From IMG/VR virus record IMGVR_UViG_3300050821_017216, positions 55,900 through 119,899 of that record: DNA of 64,000 nt. One strand, given 5' to 3'. The stretch comes from a virus. The position numbers and the translations under genes are program-made. The notes under the pieces were generated by a model. That model was given only the letters and a program-made list of their open reading frames with translations, made no database searches and was not told where the DNA came from. Of the stretch, positions 31,977-40,366 are shown piece by piece; within the stretch, counting starts at the first letter, position 1, and each line of letters begins with the position of its first letter.

Positions 31977-32105
31977 TCAGGGGATGAGGTGGGTGAGGTA
32001 CGTCAGCGCGCACCGCCAGAGCGGCTTGCCTCGCCCGCGCGCACCGCGCCAGTAGACGAGCGCGTAGCGGTGTCGCGCGTGCCAGGAACCGCCGCCGAAG
32101 TCCAT
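31977..32105 (-). CDS. Small basic protein next to the spike remnant
   Basis: 42 residues from ATG 32105; the ATG overlaps the stop of the spike remnant (TGATG), the usual coupling in this genome. WHARHRYALVYWRGARGRGK then CALTYLTHLIP. Basic, no recognised family. Confidence 0.5.
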   Translation of the reverse strand: MDFGGGSWHARHRYALVYWRGARGRGKPLWRCALTYLTHLIP

Positions 32106-32230
32106 CAGAACGTCGCCACTCCTGCGCCGCTCCAGTTGTACGCAGACCCGCCGAAGCCTGCGGCGCCGCAGGCCGCGTCGAGGTGGGCGGGCGTCGTCGT
32201 GATGCCGGTGTGGGGTTCCACTAAGGCGCC
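32105..32230 (-). pseudogene. Remnant of a spike C-terminus
   Basis: In this frame the bases encode ALVEPHTGITTTPAHLDAAC then GAAGFGGSAYNW, similar to the last 45 residues of the spike at 25331-26842 (PTAITLAHLDAAVGAG, GFGGNAYW). It has no start codon and lies directly behind the stop of the lipoprotein spike at 32221. Probably the leftover of an earlier spike gene replaced by recombination, or a frameshifted extension. Confidence 0.5.
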
Positions 32231-33909
32231 ACCGCTCCAGAGTTGCAATACGCACCACCACCGCCCGGGTTGAATATGCAACCGTTTGGAATGGTCGTGC
32301 CGAGCACTGTATCTAGGTTCGATGCAGTTACAGCGCTGTTGCAAGCCGTGATGCCGCCTGCCGCCGCCGGGTTGCCTATACACCCAACGGTGAGGTTGTT
32401 CTCTTTGATGGTCACGCCACCCGCGCCAAAGGCAGCCGCAGCAGCTCCGGCTCCTGTCGGATAGATCGTCTTGCCTACGGTGTTGTAAGTCCCGGTCCCC
32501 CACAACCTGACCGAGCCTGGGATTCTAGGTAAGGTGAGATTTGCTTTCCAGTCTGCGTTCACCGTTACGTTTGAGTCGATGAAGACCGCACCCATGCTCG
32601 GGCTGTAAAGTGCGTATTGGAACGCCGTACCGCCCATGTTCCCGAAGATCACATCACCGTCAAAAAATGTGTAGTCGGCGATGACATTGAAGCCACCAGA
32701 TCCGACACCGACGATACCACCGATGATCCCGATCGGCTCCGTGTCAAGAGTGATCCCAGACCCTGGAGTAAGCGCGTAGTTCGTCATCGCTCCGGAGAAG
32801 TCGTTGTTCAACCAGACCTGGAACGTCCTAGTCCAGTACCGTTCAACAGTAACGAGTCGAGACGACTGGACGTTTGTATAAACGAGCCCTTGCCCTGTTC
32901 CGCCAACGGTACTAGCGTCACGATTCAATGTCCCACCGCTGATTCGTAGGTTGGACACGGACGATACTGCGGTTGAGATAGATCCGAGCATCGTTGGTGA
33001 GAAGGCTACCAAGTTGATGGAGACTGGACTGTAAACGGTCACGGCGTCTGCGCCGATTGTGACCTCAGTCCCGAAACCGAGAGCGGTGCCAAGCGTATAG
33101 CTAGCGGCGGACGACAGCGGCGTGGACGTGAAGTAGGCCGGCGCTGCGCCATTCACCTCGTACGTCCAGAACCCAGACGGGTTCGTGCTGTCGACGACCA
33201 GATCGTTGACGGCCGCCGCGCAGGGGAGGGTTACCTTGGTGAGTGTGTTCGTGCCAACGACGAAGTTGGTCACCGCGGACAAGTTTCCGGTACACACCTG
33301 CTGCGCGGCTCCAAGAGATCCTGTAACCGCTATCCATGCGTTGGACTCCAACGCCGGGTACAACGCCACCGGGTCGGTGCTACCAGGTTGGCTGCTGGTA
33401 AACGTGATCGTGGTGTTCTGCTGGAGACGCGGGCACAAGACCGGGTTTCCGAGGCAACCCCAGCGGTGAACGTTGATCTCTTGCCAAGTCAGGCAAGCGG
33501 TCGACGTCGTGACGCAATCGTTTGAATCGCTCGCGGTACCTGATGCGTTCGCCGGATCGACTATCCATTTCGGTACCGTCCAGCTCGCGGGGATGATCGG
33601 CGTCGACGCGCCCGAAGCCATGAACGTCGCCGGCTTCTTGCCGCTGCACCGCCACTCGCCCGACGGCGATGTGCAGGCCGCCACGACGATCTGGGCCTGC
33701 GTCCGCGTGTCCTTCGGCGCAGGCATGACGATGCTGGACCGCGGCACGCGGAGGAGCACTCGCGACGTCGCGGGCGGCGGATCCAGCTCGGCGATGGGTG
33801 CGGACGCGACTTCAGTGGGTGCCGGTGAGGCCTCGGGCTGCGCCGGAGCGTCACGGCACCCGGCGAGCACAAGGAGGGTGAGGGCGGCGGCGCGTAAGGT
33901 CATGTTCAT
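32221..33909 (-). CDS. Beta-helix lipoprotein, spike-like
   Basis: 562 residues from ATG 33909 (33903 possible). Lipoprotein signal MTLRAAALTLLVLAGCRD; Cys near 19 should be lipidated, followed by a Pro/Ala linker. IPASWTVPKWIVDPANASG, ASDSNDCVTT, CLTWQEINVHRWG is the entry block of a parallel beta-helix, shared with the 33924 gene; the body is a long beta-solenoid (NTLTKVTLPCAAAVNDLVVD). Lower G+C and more mixed codons than neighbours. It may be displayed on the infected cell's outer membrane or on a lipid-containing virion; both are inference. Confidence 0.75.
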   Translation of the reverse strand: MNMTLRAAALTLLVLAGCRDAPAQPEASPAPTEVASAPIAELDPPPATSRVLLRVPRSSIVMPAPKDTRTQAQIVVAACTSPSGEWRCSGKKPATFMASGASTPIIPASWTVPKWIVDPANASGTASDSNDCVTTSTACLTWQEINVHRWGCLGNPVLCPRLQQNTTITFTSSQPGSTDPVALYPALESNAWIAVTGSLGAAQQVCTGNLSAVTNFVVGTNTLTKVTLPCAAAVNDLVVDSTNPSGFWTYEVNGAAPAYFTSTPLSSAASYTLGTALGFGTEVTIGADAVTVYSPVSINLVAFSPTMLGSISTAVSSVSNLRISGGTLNRDASTVGGTGQGLVYTNVQSSRLVTVERYWTRTFQVWLNNDFSGAMTNYALTPGSGITLDTEPIGIIGGIVGVGSGGFNVIADYTFFDGDVIFGNMGGTAFQYALYSPSMGAVFIDSNVTVNADWKANLTLPRIPGSVRLWGTGTYNTVGKTIYPTGAGAAAAAFGAGGVTIKENNLTVGCIGNPAAAGGITACNSAVTASNLDTVLGTTIPNGCIFNPGGGGAYCNSGAVAP

Positions 33910-33923
33910 GGGTCAACCAACCT

Positions 33924-35558
33924 TCAATTGGCGTTGCAGAAACGAGCACCCGTAGCTGGATCCTGAAGGCCGTTGTCGGTGTCGAGGTTCGCAGCTGACA
34001 GCGTGATACCGTCCGTCCACACCCCGGCGCTGTACTTGCTGCCCGTAGTAGCTGCACCGAGCTTCAACGTGCCCGAGGTGAGTAAAGTGGCAGCGAAGCT
34101 CGCTCCGGTGTTTCTAACGAAGGCAGACCCTGGGGCGACGGTAACGGGTATGGATCCCCATAGAGCCGCGGTCGCGCCAGTGCTGGTTGTAATCTGATAG
34201 ACGGCGCCGGTCTGGATGAGCAAGTTGCTCCCGTCGCTGAAGACGGCGGACCATTGATGTTGGGCCGCCTCCATGGTGATACCACCGTGCACAACGACAT
34301 CTCCGTCGACTGTCGTCGTCCCGTAGAGCGTCATCGTTCCGCGCAGGATGCCTCCGTAGACGGTGGCGGTCCCCGACAAGACCGCAAACGAGCCTGACAC
34401 GTCGCACCCGATAGCTGTCGCTGCGTTTCCTCGGCCGTTGACGGAAGCCATCTGAAGTCGTGGTGCGACAGCGCACGCTGACAGTACGCTGGTGGCGGAG
34501 TCGGACACCGACGCAAACTCCGATGCGGCCGAACCGGACGAGTCCGCGATCTGAAGGAACTGCATCCACCCTGCGGACGGAGCGCCGCTTCCTACATCAC
34601 CACCCTTGGGTCTCCAGACCTTCAGGTTCGAGATCGGCAAGCTCCACACCGTGAACGCGTCGCCCGTCGACATGACCCCCTCTGCCAATGAAGGGATACC
34701 TACGGTTGTGATGAGGGAGTTGGGGAGAGGTTGACTGATCGTCGCCGTGCCGGTCGTGATGGAGTCGATGAACGCCCACGTGTTCGCGGTCGTGTCTTGG
34801 AGCAGCATCTTGGCCGCCGCCCCCACGCACATGTTGGAGACAGCCCAGCGCGTACCCGGACCGCCGCGGACCTGGGCCGTGACCGTCGCCGTGCTCACCG
34901 GGATCGTACAGACGCTCGTGAGGCTGCCGAGGAGGACCGCCTGCGCCCCGTTCGGCAGGTACGGCTCGAAGAAGATGTAGTCCGTGTTGAGCATCTGCGC
35001 GGACAGCTGGTGGAACGTCGTCGACTGCTGGAGCTGGGGGTTACTCTGCCCGAGCCGGTGGGCCTCGATCTCGCCCCACGTCGCGACGGGCCCGACGCCG
35101 CCCGTGCATACGCTCCCCGAGCACCCGCCCGTGCAGGTGGCCGCCGTGCCGCTGTTCGTGTCGGAGGCGCAGCCGATGGAGTTTGCGGGGTCGAAGTACC
35201 AGTTGGGGACCGTCCACGAGCTCGGGATGACCGGCGCTGACGCTGCGGACGCCTTGGGCTGCGGGATCGCGCAGCGCCACTTCTTGTCCGCGCCGAGGCA
35301 CGCGGCGGCGGCCAGCGCAGCGGGCGACCGCGCGTCCTTGCTCGCGACCGTCGGGCGCGCCGTCGACGCCGCCCACTCCGCGGGCGTGAAGTCGCCGTGC
35401 ACGAGCCCCGTCTCGGGGACGGTCTGGGCGGGTGCGGGCGGCGGGACCGTCGTCGGCGCGGCGTCGACGCGTCCCGCGTCCGGGGTGGACGAGGAGCCGT
35501 CGCACCCGAAGAGCGCGAGGAGACAGAGCCCGACTACCGCTACGTGTCGCTGCAGCAT
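33924..35558 (-). CDS. Beta-helix lipoprotein, paralogue of the 32221 gene
   Basis: 544 residues from ATG 35558 (TGATG overlap; GTG 35561 also possible). Signal MLQRHVAVVGLCLLALFGCD with lipobox; then SSSTPDAGRVDAAPTTV, a linker of the kind seen in myxobacterial lipoproteins. VIPSSWTVPNWYFDPANSIG, Cys-rich loop, WGEIEAHRLGQSNP matches its paralogue; the two then diverge and converge again at the end (NLDTDNGLQDPATGARFCN). Likely a host-interacting surface protein. Confidence 0.75.
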   Translation of the reverse strand: MLQRHVAVVGLCLLALFGCDGSSSTPDAGRVDAAPTTVPPPAPAQTVPETGLVHGDFTPAEWAASTARPTVASKDARSPAALAAAACLGADKKWRCAIPQPKASAASAPVIPSSWTVPNWYFDPANSIGCASDTNSGTAATCTGGCSGSVCTGGVGPVATWGEIEAHRLGQSNPQLQQSTTFHQLSAQMLNTDYIFFEPYLPNGAQAVLLGSLTSVCTIPVSTATVTAQVRGGPGTRWAVSNMCVGAAAKMLLQDTTANTWAFIDSITTGTATISQPLPNSLITTVGIPSLAEGVMSTGDAFTVWSLPISNLKVWRPKGGDVGSGAPSAGWMQFLQIADSSGSAASEFASVSDSATSVLSACAVAPRLQMASVNGRGNAATAIGCDVSGSFAVLSGTATVYGGILRGTMTLYGTTTVDGDVVVHGGITMEAAQHQWSAVFSDGSNLLIQTGAVYQITTSTGATAALWGSIPVTVAPGSAFVRNTGASFAATLLTSGTLKLGAATTGSKYSAGVWTDGITLSAANLDTDNGLQDPATGARFCNAN

Positions 35559-35980
35559 CACACGATCTCCTTCCAGGTCGGGTTCCCGCCGATCGACCCG
35601 ACGTACATCCAGGTCGCGTTCTGGCCCTGGCCGGCCAGGCTCGTCGTCCCGCTAGGCGCGGTGAAGTTGCCGGGGTTGCCCGGCTCCTCCACCACGAACC
35701 CGCCCGTCGCGGTGACGAGCACGGGGTTCGTGACCGACGCGCCGAGCAGGCTCACGGTCACCTGGTCGCCGACCATGACCCCGCCGCCGGACGGGAGGTC
35801 GACGGTCGCCTGCGCGCCCGGCGTGGCCACCGTGACGACGTTCCAGCGCGCGGCGGCGAGCACCGTCGTGCTGCCGGCGGCGGCGTTGGTCACTATCACC
35901 CCTATCGCGCCGGGCGCGACCAGCGCGCGCTCCGGGTACGACTCGCGGGTGTATCGCCCTTTACCCATCAGGTAGCTCAT
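35558..35980 (-). CDS. Short spike/fibre protein with common N-terminal anchor
   Basis: 140 residues from ATG 35980, with GAGAGGA upstream. Anchor SYLMGKGRYTRESYPERA, then a single beta domain (VVTVATPGAQATVDLPSGGG, then VGDQVTVSLLGAS) and a QNATWMYVGS end, typical of the last beta domain of phage fibres. Much shorter than the other anchored proteins, so possibly a base or adaptor for other spikes. Confidence 0.75.
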   Translation of the reverse strand: MSYLMGKGRYTRESYPERALVAPGAIGVIVTNAAAGSTTVLAAARWNVVTVATPGAQATVDLPSGGGVMVGDQVTVSLLGASVTNPVLVTATGGFVVEEPGNPGNFTAPSGTTSLAGQGQNATWMYVGSIGGNPTWKEIV

Positions 35981-35993
35981 GGTGGTTTTCCTC

Positions 35994-36638
35994 TCAGGTC
36001 GCGTTGCGCATCCAGAACGGTCGGCCGCCGAGTCGGTCGGCGGTCGCGAAGTTGACGTCCACGAGAGTGCCCGCGATGAGCACGTCCTCGGCGATCTGCC
36101 GCATCGCGTACCCGCGCGTCTGGACGTCGGGCACGTCCGACAGGCTGCGCCAGTAGCAGGGGGCGATGAGGCTCGTGAAGAGCTGCCCACCCGTGAGCGG
36201 CACGTCGTCGCCGATGTACTCGCCCGGCGGTCGTTGCGCCGCTTTGAGCCGGGCCGCCTTCGCGTTCGCGTACGCGATGGTCGCCACGTCACTCCCGCCG
36301 ATCCCCTCGAGATCATCCCACGCGCTCGCGCCGACGAGGTAGCCGGCGGCGCTCGCCTTGGCGACGAAGACCGCAGCGTCGGCGGTCCCGAGCGCGGCCG
36401 ACGGGATCCACCCAGGGTCGCGCACGCGCTGGTAGACCATCAGACCGAGGCCGGCCGCCATGAAGTCGGCGACCTCTCGCGCGGTGAGGTCGCTCGGGTC
36501 CGGCGCGCCGTCGCAGGTGACGGTGCGGATGCCGCCCTGGAACCCCACGACGCGGAGCGCGAGGAGCGTCGCGAGCGTGCACGGCGCGTCCGTGTCGAAG
36601 AGGAGCGCGTCGGGGACGGGTTCGACGATCGGGTTCAC
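35994..36638 (-). CDS. DUF1906-like glycoside-hydrolase-fold protein
   Basis: 214 residues from GTG 36638. ALLFDTDAPCTLATLLAL, then LTAREVADFMAAGLGLMVYQ and a Ser/Ala-rich strand pattern, fit the TIM-barrel-like DUF1906 (glycoside hydrolase-like) family often found in phage lysis or spike regions. FDTD would supply an acidic residue at the barrel top. It may act on cell-wall or surface polysaccharide; family call is moderate. Confidence 0.55.
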   Translation of the reverse strand: MNPIVEPVPDALLFDTDAPCTLATLLALRVVGFQGGIRTVTCDGAPDPSDLTAREVADFMAAGLGLMVYQRVRDPGWIPSAALGTADAAVFVAKASAAGYLVGASAWDDLEGIGGSDVATIAYANAKAARLKAAQRPPGEYIGDDVPLTGGQLFTSLIAPCYWRSLSDVPDVQTRGYAMRQIAEDVLIAGTLVDVNFATADRLGGRPFWMRNAT

Positions 36639-36645
36639 TGGTGCC

Positions 36646-37374
36646 TCATGGCTGCGTTAGCGTCGCGCTCCAGCAGAGGAGCGTCACGTCGGCGGTCGTG
36701 TTCGGCCAGACACCGAAGCCTACGTTTGATGGCAGGTTGGCGAAGATGCCGCCGATCGGGGTGGGAGGCTCGCTGAAGAGCCACGAGACGCCGTCGACGG
36801 AGTACGACACTGAGAAGTTCGTCCCGTCGTACTCCGCGCGCAGGAGCGTCGGCGCGCCCGGCGTGATGTAGGCGAAGAGAGCGTCCGCGATGGGTGTCGT
36901 CGGACTGCTGAGGATGGTCTCCGCGCCACCCGCGAAGAACCCGTTCGCGGTCTTCGACGCGGTGGCCCCCGTCGTGAAGATGTGCCCGCTCACTGGGTCG
37001 CGCACCTCGATCCCGGTGAAAGGACCGCCGGTGTTCGTCGCGCCGAACGAGAACCCAGCCGTGAGCCCCAGCGTGAACGTCCACGGGTCGGCCGGCGTCT
37101 CGATCGAGATCTCCTGCGCCTGCCAGGCCGTGACGCCGGCCGGCGCCAGGATCAGCACGCCGCCGTCGCCTGACGGTCCGACGTCCGTGAAAGTGGGGGC
37201 GGTCGCCTGGCTGCCCTGTCGGGTGAAGTTGAGCGGCGTCCAGTCGGCGGCGACCGGCGGCGGGGTCCGCGTGAAGAACGGCCCGAACGGCCAGCCCGCG
37301 CCGCCGCCCGAATTGCTGGGCGCGCTCGGGTACGTCTCGCTCGCATAGCGCCCTCGGCCGATGACGCGGCTCAC
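36646..37374 (-). CDS. Spike with common N-terminal anchor and lectin-like domain
   Basis: 242 residues from GTG 37374, overlapping the preceding stop (GTGA). Anchor SRVIGRGRYASETYPSAP, Pro-rich hinge, then a beta-sandwich (WTFTLGLTAGFSFGATNTGG, LLRAEYDGTNFSVSYSVDG) resembling a laminin-G/concanavalin-like lectin domain. Receptor or glycan binding is inferred from fold class. Confidence 0.75.
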   Translation of the reverse strand: MSRVIGRGRYASETYPSAPSNSGGGAGWPFGPFFTRTPPPVAADWTPLNFTRQGSQATAPTFTDVGPSGDGGVLILAPAGVTAWQAQEISIETPADPWTFTLGLTAGFSFGATNTGGPFTGIEVRDPVSGHIFTTGATASKTANGFFAGGAETILSSPTTPIADALFAYITPGAPTLLRAEYDGTNFSVSYSVDGVSWLFSEPPTPIGGIFANLPSNVGFGVWPNTTADVTLLCWSATLTQP

Positions 37375-37586
37375 GACGGTTTCTCGGTATCGGACCGGTT
37401 CTTCGCGATGGCGCTCGCGACGCCCTGCCCGATCCCGAGCGCGGCGGCGCCTCCTAGAAAGACGCCGGTGATGTTCTGGATGACGCCGGCCGCCGTCGGT
37501 CCGTCGACCTTGCCGCTCAGGGCGAGGACCATGACGCAGGTGAGGCCGATCGCGCCGGCCACGCACTTCACGACGAGTGTGTTCAT
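37371..37586 (-). CDS. Holin-like small membrane protein
   Basis: 71 residues. Two hydrophobic helices, VKCVAGAIGLTCVMVLALSG and GVIQNITGVFLGGAAALGIG, separated by a short loop, with a charged C-terminal tail; size and topology match class II holins. GAGGGA lies before the ATG. Co-transcribed with a spike and near peptidoglycan-active genes, so a lysis role is plausible but not shown. Confidence 0.55.
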   Translation of the reverse strand: MNTLVVKCVAGAIGLTCVMVLALSGKVDGPTAAGVIQNITGVFLGGAAALGIGQGVASAIAKNRSDTEKPS

Positions 37587-37689
37587 GTCAAATCCCTCGC
37601 GCCAAGGTCCATGTTACGCGTGCGCCACGTAGTGGAATCTATCTTGCTTTCACCCTCGGCTCATTCGATTTCAATCGGTAGCCGTAGTC

Positions 37690-37718
37690 GGCATACTCCG
37701 GTATTCCCTGAGTAATAC
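37690..37718 (-). repeat. 29-bp palindromic element, copy C
   Basis: Read on the minus strand: GTATTACTCAGG, then GA, then ATACCGGAGTATGCC. It matches copy B (52658) at 26 of 29 positions. The 3' half can fold as ATAC-CGGA-GTAT. Confidence 0.7.
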
Positions 37719-37829
37719 CCAGTATCGACCCATTCGCTGCGGACACGATCGGGGTCGAAGATGGCGAGGCACGCGGAGGTGTCGTTCACGCCGAAACTCG
37801 CAACGATCCTGCAGCCATCCACTGAGTGA

Positions 37830-37857
37830 TTGACAACGGGTGACGGTGAGCTACCAT
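37830..37857 (+). promoter_or_regulatory. Leaderless-type promoter of the Cys-rich lipoprotein
   Basis: TTGACA (37830-37835), 16 bases, TACCAT (37852-37857), seven bases to ATG 37865. Confidence 0.65.
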
Positions 37858-37864
37858 CTGAGTC

Positions 37865-38461
37865 ATGGAGAAGATCGCGTCGCTCGTCCTCGTCCTGTCG
37901 GTGGGGTGCGGCGGAGCCCCATTCACCGAAGCCGACCCCGCGCAGGGCGACGACGCGGGGCTGCGCGTCTCGGTGGACTCTCCGTCCGCTGACCCGGACG
38001 CGGGAGCCGTGGTCGGCGACGACGGAGACGCCGCGCGCGCGGTCGCGACACCGCCCGACGCGGGTGCGGGTGACGTAGACGCGAGCGGCACCGACGACGC
38101 GGCCGTCGTCGCCTCTGGCGACGCGAGCGACGTCGACTCTGCCCCCGCGTGCACTGGCGGGCAGGTGCGCTGCGCGAACAGCTCGCAGACACAGGTGTGC
38201 GGCCCGGACGGAGCGTGGCAGACCCCCGTCGACTGCGTCGACCAGACGTGCGCGTCAGGCGCCTGCGTCGGCATGTGCCAAGCCGGGCCGACCGCGTGCA
38301 AGACGGTGTCGGGCGTCGCTCAGACGCAGGTGTGCGACTCCACGGGGACATTGCAGGTCACCGAGTGCCCGGCGTGCGAGTACGGGTACGCGCCGTGCTG
38401 CGTCGAGAACAGCACCGACTGCGGGTGCCCTACCGCCGGCAACGCATCGTTCTGCTTGTGA
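37865..38461 (+). CDS. Cys-rich lipoprotein of myxobacterial type
   Basis: 198 residues. MEKIASLVLVLSVGCGGAPF is a lipoprotein signal with Cys15. Residues 25-95 are Asp/Ala/Gly/Val low complexity (DPDAGAVVGDDGD, PDAGAGDVDASG). Residues 97-198 hold two Cys-rich repeats (CTGGQVRCANSSQTQVCG, ACKTVSGVAQTQVCDSTG). Both features are frequent in secreted proteins of Myxococcota. Such a gene in a virus was probably taken from the host; it could decorate infected cells or block attachment. Confidence 0.75.
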   Translation: MEKIASLVLVLSVGCGGAPFTEADPAQGDDAGLRVSVDSPSADPDAGAVVGDDGDAARAVATPPDAGAGDVDASGTDDAAVVASGDASDVDSAPACTGGQVRCANSSQTQVCGPDGAWQTPVDCVDQTCASGACVGMCQAGPTACKTVSGVAQTQVCDSTGTLQVTECPACEYGYAPCCVENSTDCGCPTAGNASFCL

Positions 38462-38473
38462 ACGTGGAGGCGC

Positions 38474-38719
38474 TCAGTCCCCGATCGGGGTGATGTTGCG
38501 CAGGGAGATGGCGTGGATGCGCGAGCGAGAGCCGTTCGACCACCCGCTGTACTGCGGGTCGTAGTGCGGCGACAGGCTACTGTTGTTGACGTGCACGTTG
38601 TGGTTGTTGTGGTGCTCGCGGTAGACAGCGAGGTCGACGAGCGTCCGAGGGTGTCCAGACCCGTTGCCGTTCTGTTCACCCCCCGATTTCGCTTTCAGTG
38701 TCGTCAAACGGCGGCGCAT
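38474..38719 (-). CDS. Small His/Asn-rich protein
   Basis: 81 residues from ATG 38719, with AAAGGA upstream. Basic N terminus (MRRRLTTLKAKSG), then the polar VYREHHNNHNVHVNNSSLSP and a Ser/Arg-rich end. Not recognised; the His/Asn run could bind metal. Confidence 0.55.
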   Translation of the reverse strand: MRRRLTTLKAKSGGEQNGNGSGHPRTLVDLAVYREHHNNHNVHVNNSSLSPHYDPQYSGWSNGSRSRIHAISLRNITPIGD

Positions 38720-38762
38720 GGTCTTGGTCCTTTCAGGTCGACAACTCGAGCGTACCAGATCT

Positions 38763-39038
38763 CTACTCGAGCGGCTCGCCGAGTAGCTGGATGAAGACCG
38801 CGTCGGCCAGCTGCGCGAGGAAGCTCGTCGCGCAGCCGACGACGAGGGCGTCGACGATCGGGCCGCGCCCGAAGGGCGCAAGCCCAAGCCCGCCCGCGGC
38901 GATCCCCACCCAGAAGCCAGTGCACTGACTGCAGTGCAGGAGCGCGGGCCAGAGCTTGCGGACCGGCCGGAAGATCGTCCCGCGCACGACGATGAGGGTC
39001 GCGCCGACGAGTGCTGCGAGTAAGAGGAAGGGCGTCAC
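38763..39038 (-). CDS. DUF1360-like membrane protein
   Basis: 91 residues from GTG 39038. N-terminal helix FLLLAALVGATLIVVRGTIF, the LLHCSQCTGFWVG motif conserved in this phage and bacterial family, then a second helix region (ALVVGCATSFLAQLADAVFI). Common in phages, possibly acting on the host envelope; function unassigned. Confidence 0.65.
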   Translation of the reverse strand: MTPFLLLAALVGATLIVVRGTIFRPVRKLWPALLHCSQCTGFWVGIAAGGLGLAPFGRGPIVDALVVGCATSFLAQLADAVFIQLLGEPLE

Positions 39039-39039
39039 C

Positions 39040-40269
39040 TCAGGTCAGTCCGCCGCCGCCGCCGGTCATGACCCAGTGGGTGCCGTTGTAGCGCACCTCG
39101 AAGTAGCCGCGGTTCGCCGAGGCGAGTGTACCGATCGTCGCTCCCGTGTCGTCCTCGAACGTCAGGTGGAAGCCGTTCGCGTCGGTCACGGTGCGCACGA
39201 CTCGCATCGTGTCGCCCACCTTCTCGCCACCGCCCAGCAGGAATTGGATGACGTGGTTCCCCGTGATGGCGGTGTTCTGGAAGTAGACGTTGCCACCGCC
39301 CGCCCACGCACCTGCTCCCGTCCCGTTCTCCGATAGCGTCGCGGCGACGTCCCCGATATTCGCGCCCTGGACAGGGCCGCCGTCGTACCCGCCCACGACC
39401 GTGACGATGAGACCCACCACGGTCCCGCCGGCACTGAGGAAGTTGCGCCAGGAGACGCCGTCGAACTGCGCGAAGGCGCCGGCCGGTCCGGTCAAGACCG
39501 GAGAATTGGCGAAGGCACACGAGGAGAACGCCGCCGAGGAACTGCCGGCCGTCCCGCCGACCGTGATGTTGTTGCCGAAGGTCGAAAAGACCCCGATGAT
39601 GGACTTTGCGTGGATCGCCCCCCCAACCCCTCCGACGGAGAGGGCCAGCTGGGCCGACGTCGTCCCGGTGCCGAGGTTGACCGCGCCGCTCCAGACGAGA
39701 CCACTGATCTCGAACGCCGCGAGCGCGGTGGCGCCCGTCGCGGTGATGGTCCCCGTGCCGACGACGCTCAGCAGGAACTCGTCGGCGGTGAGCGCGAACG
39801 TGCTCGGGACCGAGCCGTCGTCGGTGATCGTGATGTTGCCGACCAGGTTGATGTTGTGCAGGGTCGCCGTCGCGAGTGGCGACGGTGGGTGTGTGCCAGC
39901 ACCCGCCTCGTTGACCCAGGTGACGTTGCCGGTGATCGTCTGCGGCTGACCGTCCGACCGGAGCTCGGTGTTGCGGTACGGCGGGATCGCGAGCGGCTCC
40001 GCGTACCCAGCCTGCGAGGGGGTGACCTTGCCGACGACGAGCGCGTTGGCGTCGGCGACGCTCGACGAGGTCGCGAAGGCCGCGAGGAACTGGCTGGCCG
40101 TCTTGTACGGCTCCGCGACCGACCCGTCGAGCCCACCCTGCACCGTCCCCCCGTCGATGAACCGGTACCGGGTGAGCGGCACGATGCTGGCGCCCGACCC
40201 ACCTCCGGCACCCGGCGACTGCGGGTAGGTCTCGCGCGCAGTCCTGTTTCGGCCGATGAGATATCCCAT
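39040..40269 (-). CDS. Long spike/fibre with common N-terminal anchor
   Basis: 409 residues from ATG 40269 (GGAG seven bases upstream). Anchor GYLIGRNRTARETYPQSP, then YRFIDGGTVQGGLDGSVAEP, the entry of a beta-helix, a long solenoid with repeated ITITDDG and GTGTITATG turns, and the end GYFEVRYNGTHWVMTGG, a typical fibre C-terminal strand. Good candidate receptor-binding protein. Confidence 0.78.
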   Translation of the reverse strand: MGYLIGRNRTARETYPQSPGAGGGSGASIVPLTRYRFIDGGTVQGGLDGSVAEPYKTASQFLAAFATSSSVADANALVVGKVTPSQAGYAEPLAIPPYRNTELRSDGQPQTITGNVTWVNEAGAGTHPPSPLATATLHNINLVGNITITDDGSVPSTFALTADEFLLSVVGTGTITATGATALAAFEISGLVWSGAVNLGTGTTSAQLALSVGGVGGAIHAKSIIGVFSTFGNNITVGGTAGSSSAAFSSCAFANSPVLTGPAGAFAQFDGVSWRNFLSAGGTVVGLIVTVVGGYDGGPVQGANIGDVAATLSENGTGAGAWAGGGNVYFQNTAITGNHVIQFLLGGGEKVGDTMRVVRTVTDANGFHLTFEDDTGATIGTLASANRGYFEVRYNGTHWVMTGGGGGLT

Positions 40270-40366
40270 TGTCGTTCTCCGTCCGCTCGAGTCATCGAGT
40301 CATCGAGCCACTTCGCCCGCACCGCACCCCGCCACCATCGACGGGGACGCTCGTCGCTCAACGCGG

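Larger units (their letters stand above)
37587..37864 (+). other. Intergenic regulatory region (278 bp)
   Basis: Between the leftward holin-like gene and the rightward lipoprotein. It holds a copy of the 29-bp palindromic element (37690-37718), an inverted GGCT/AGCC stem around 37655-37685, and the promoter at 37830-37857. I see no reading frame with coding character. Confidence 0.6.
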
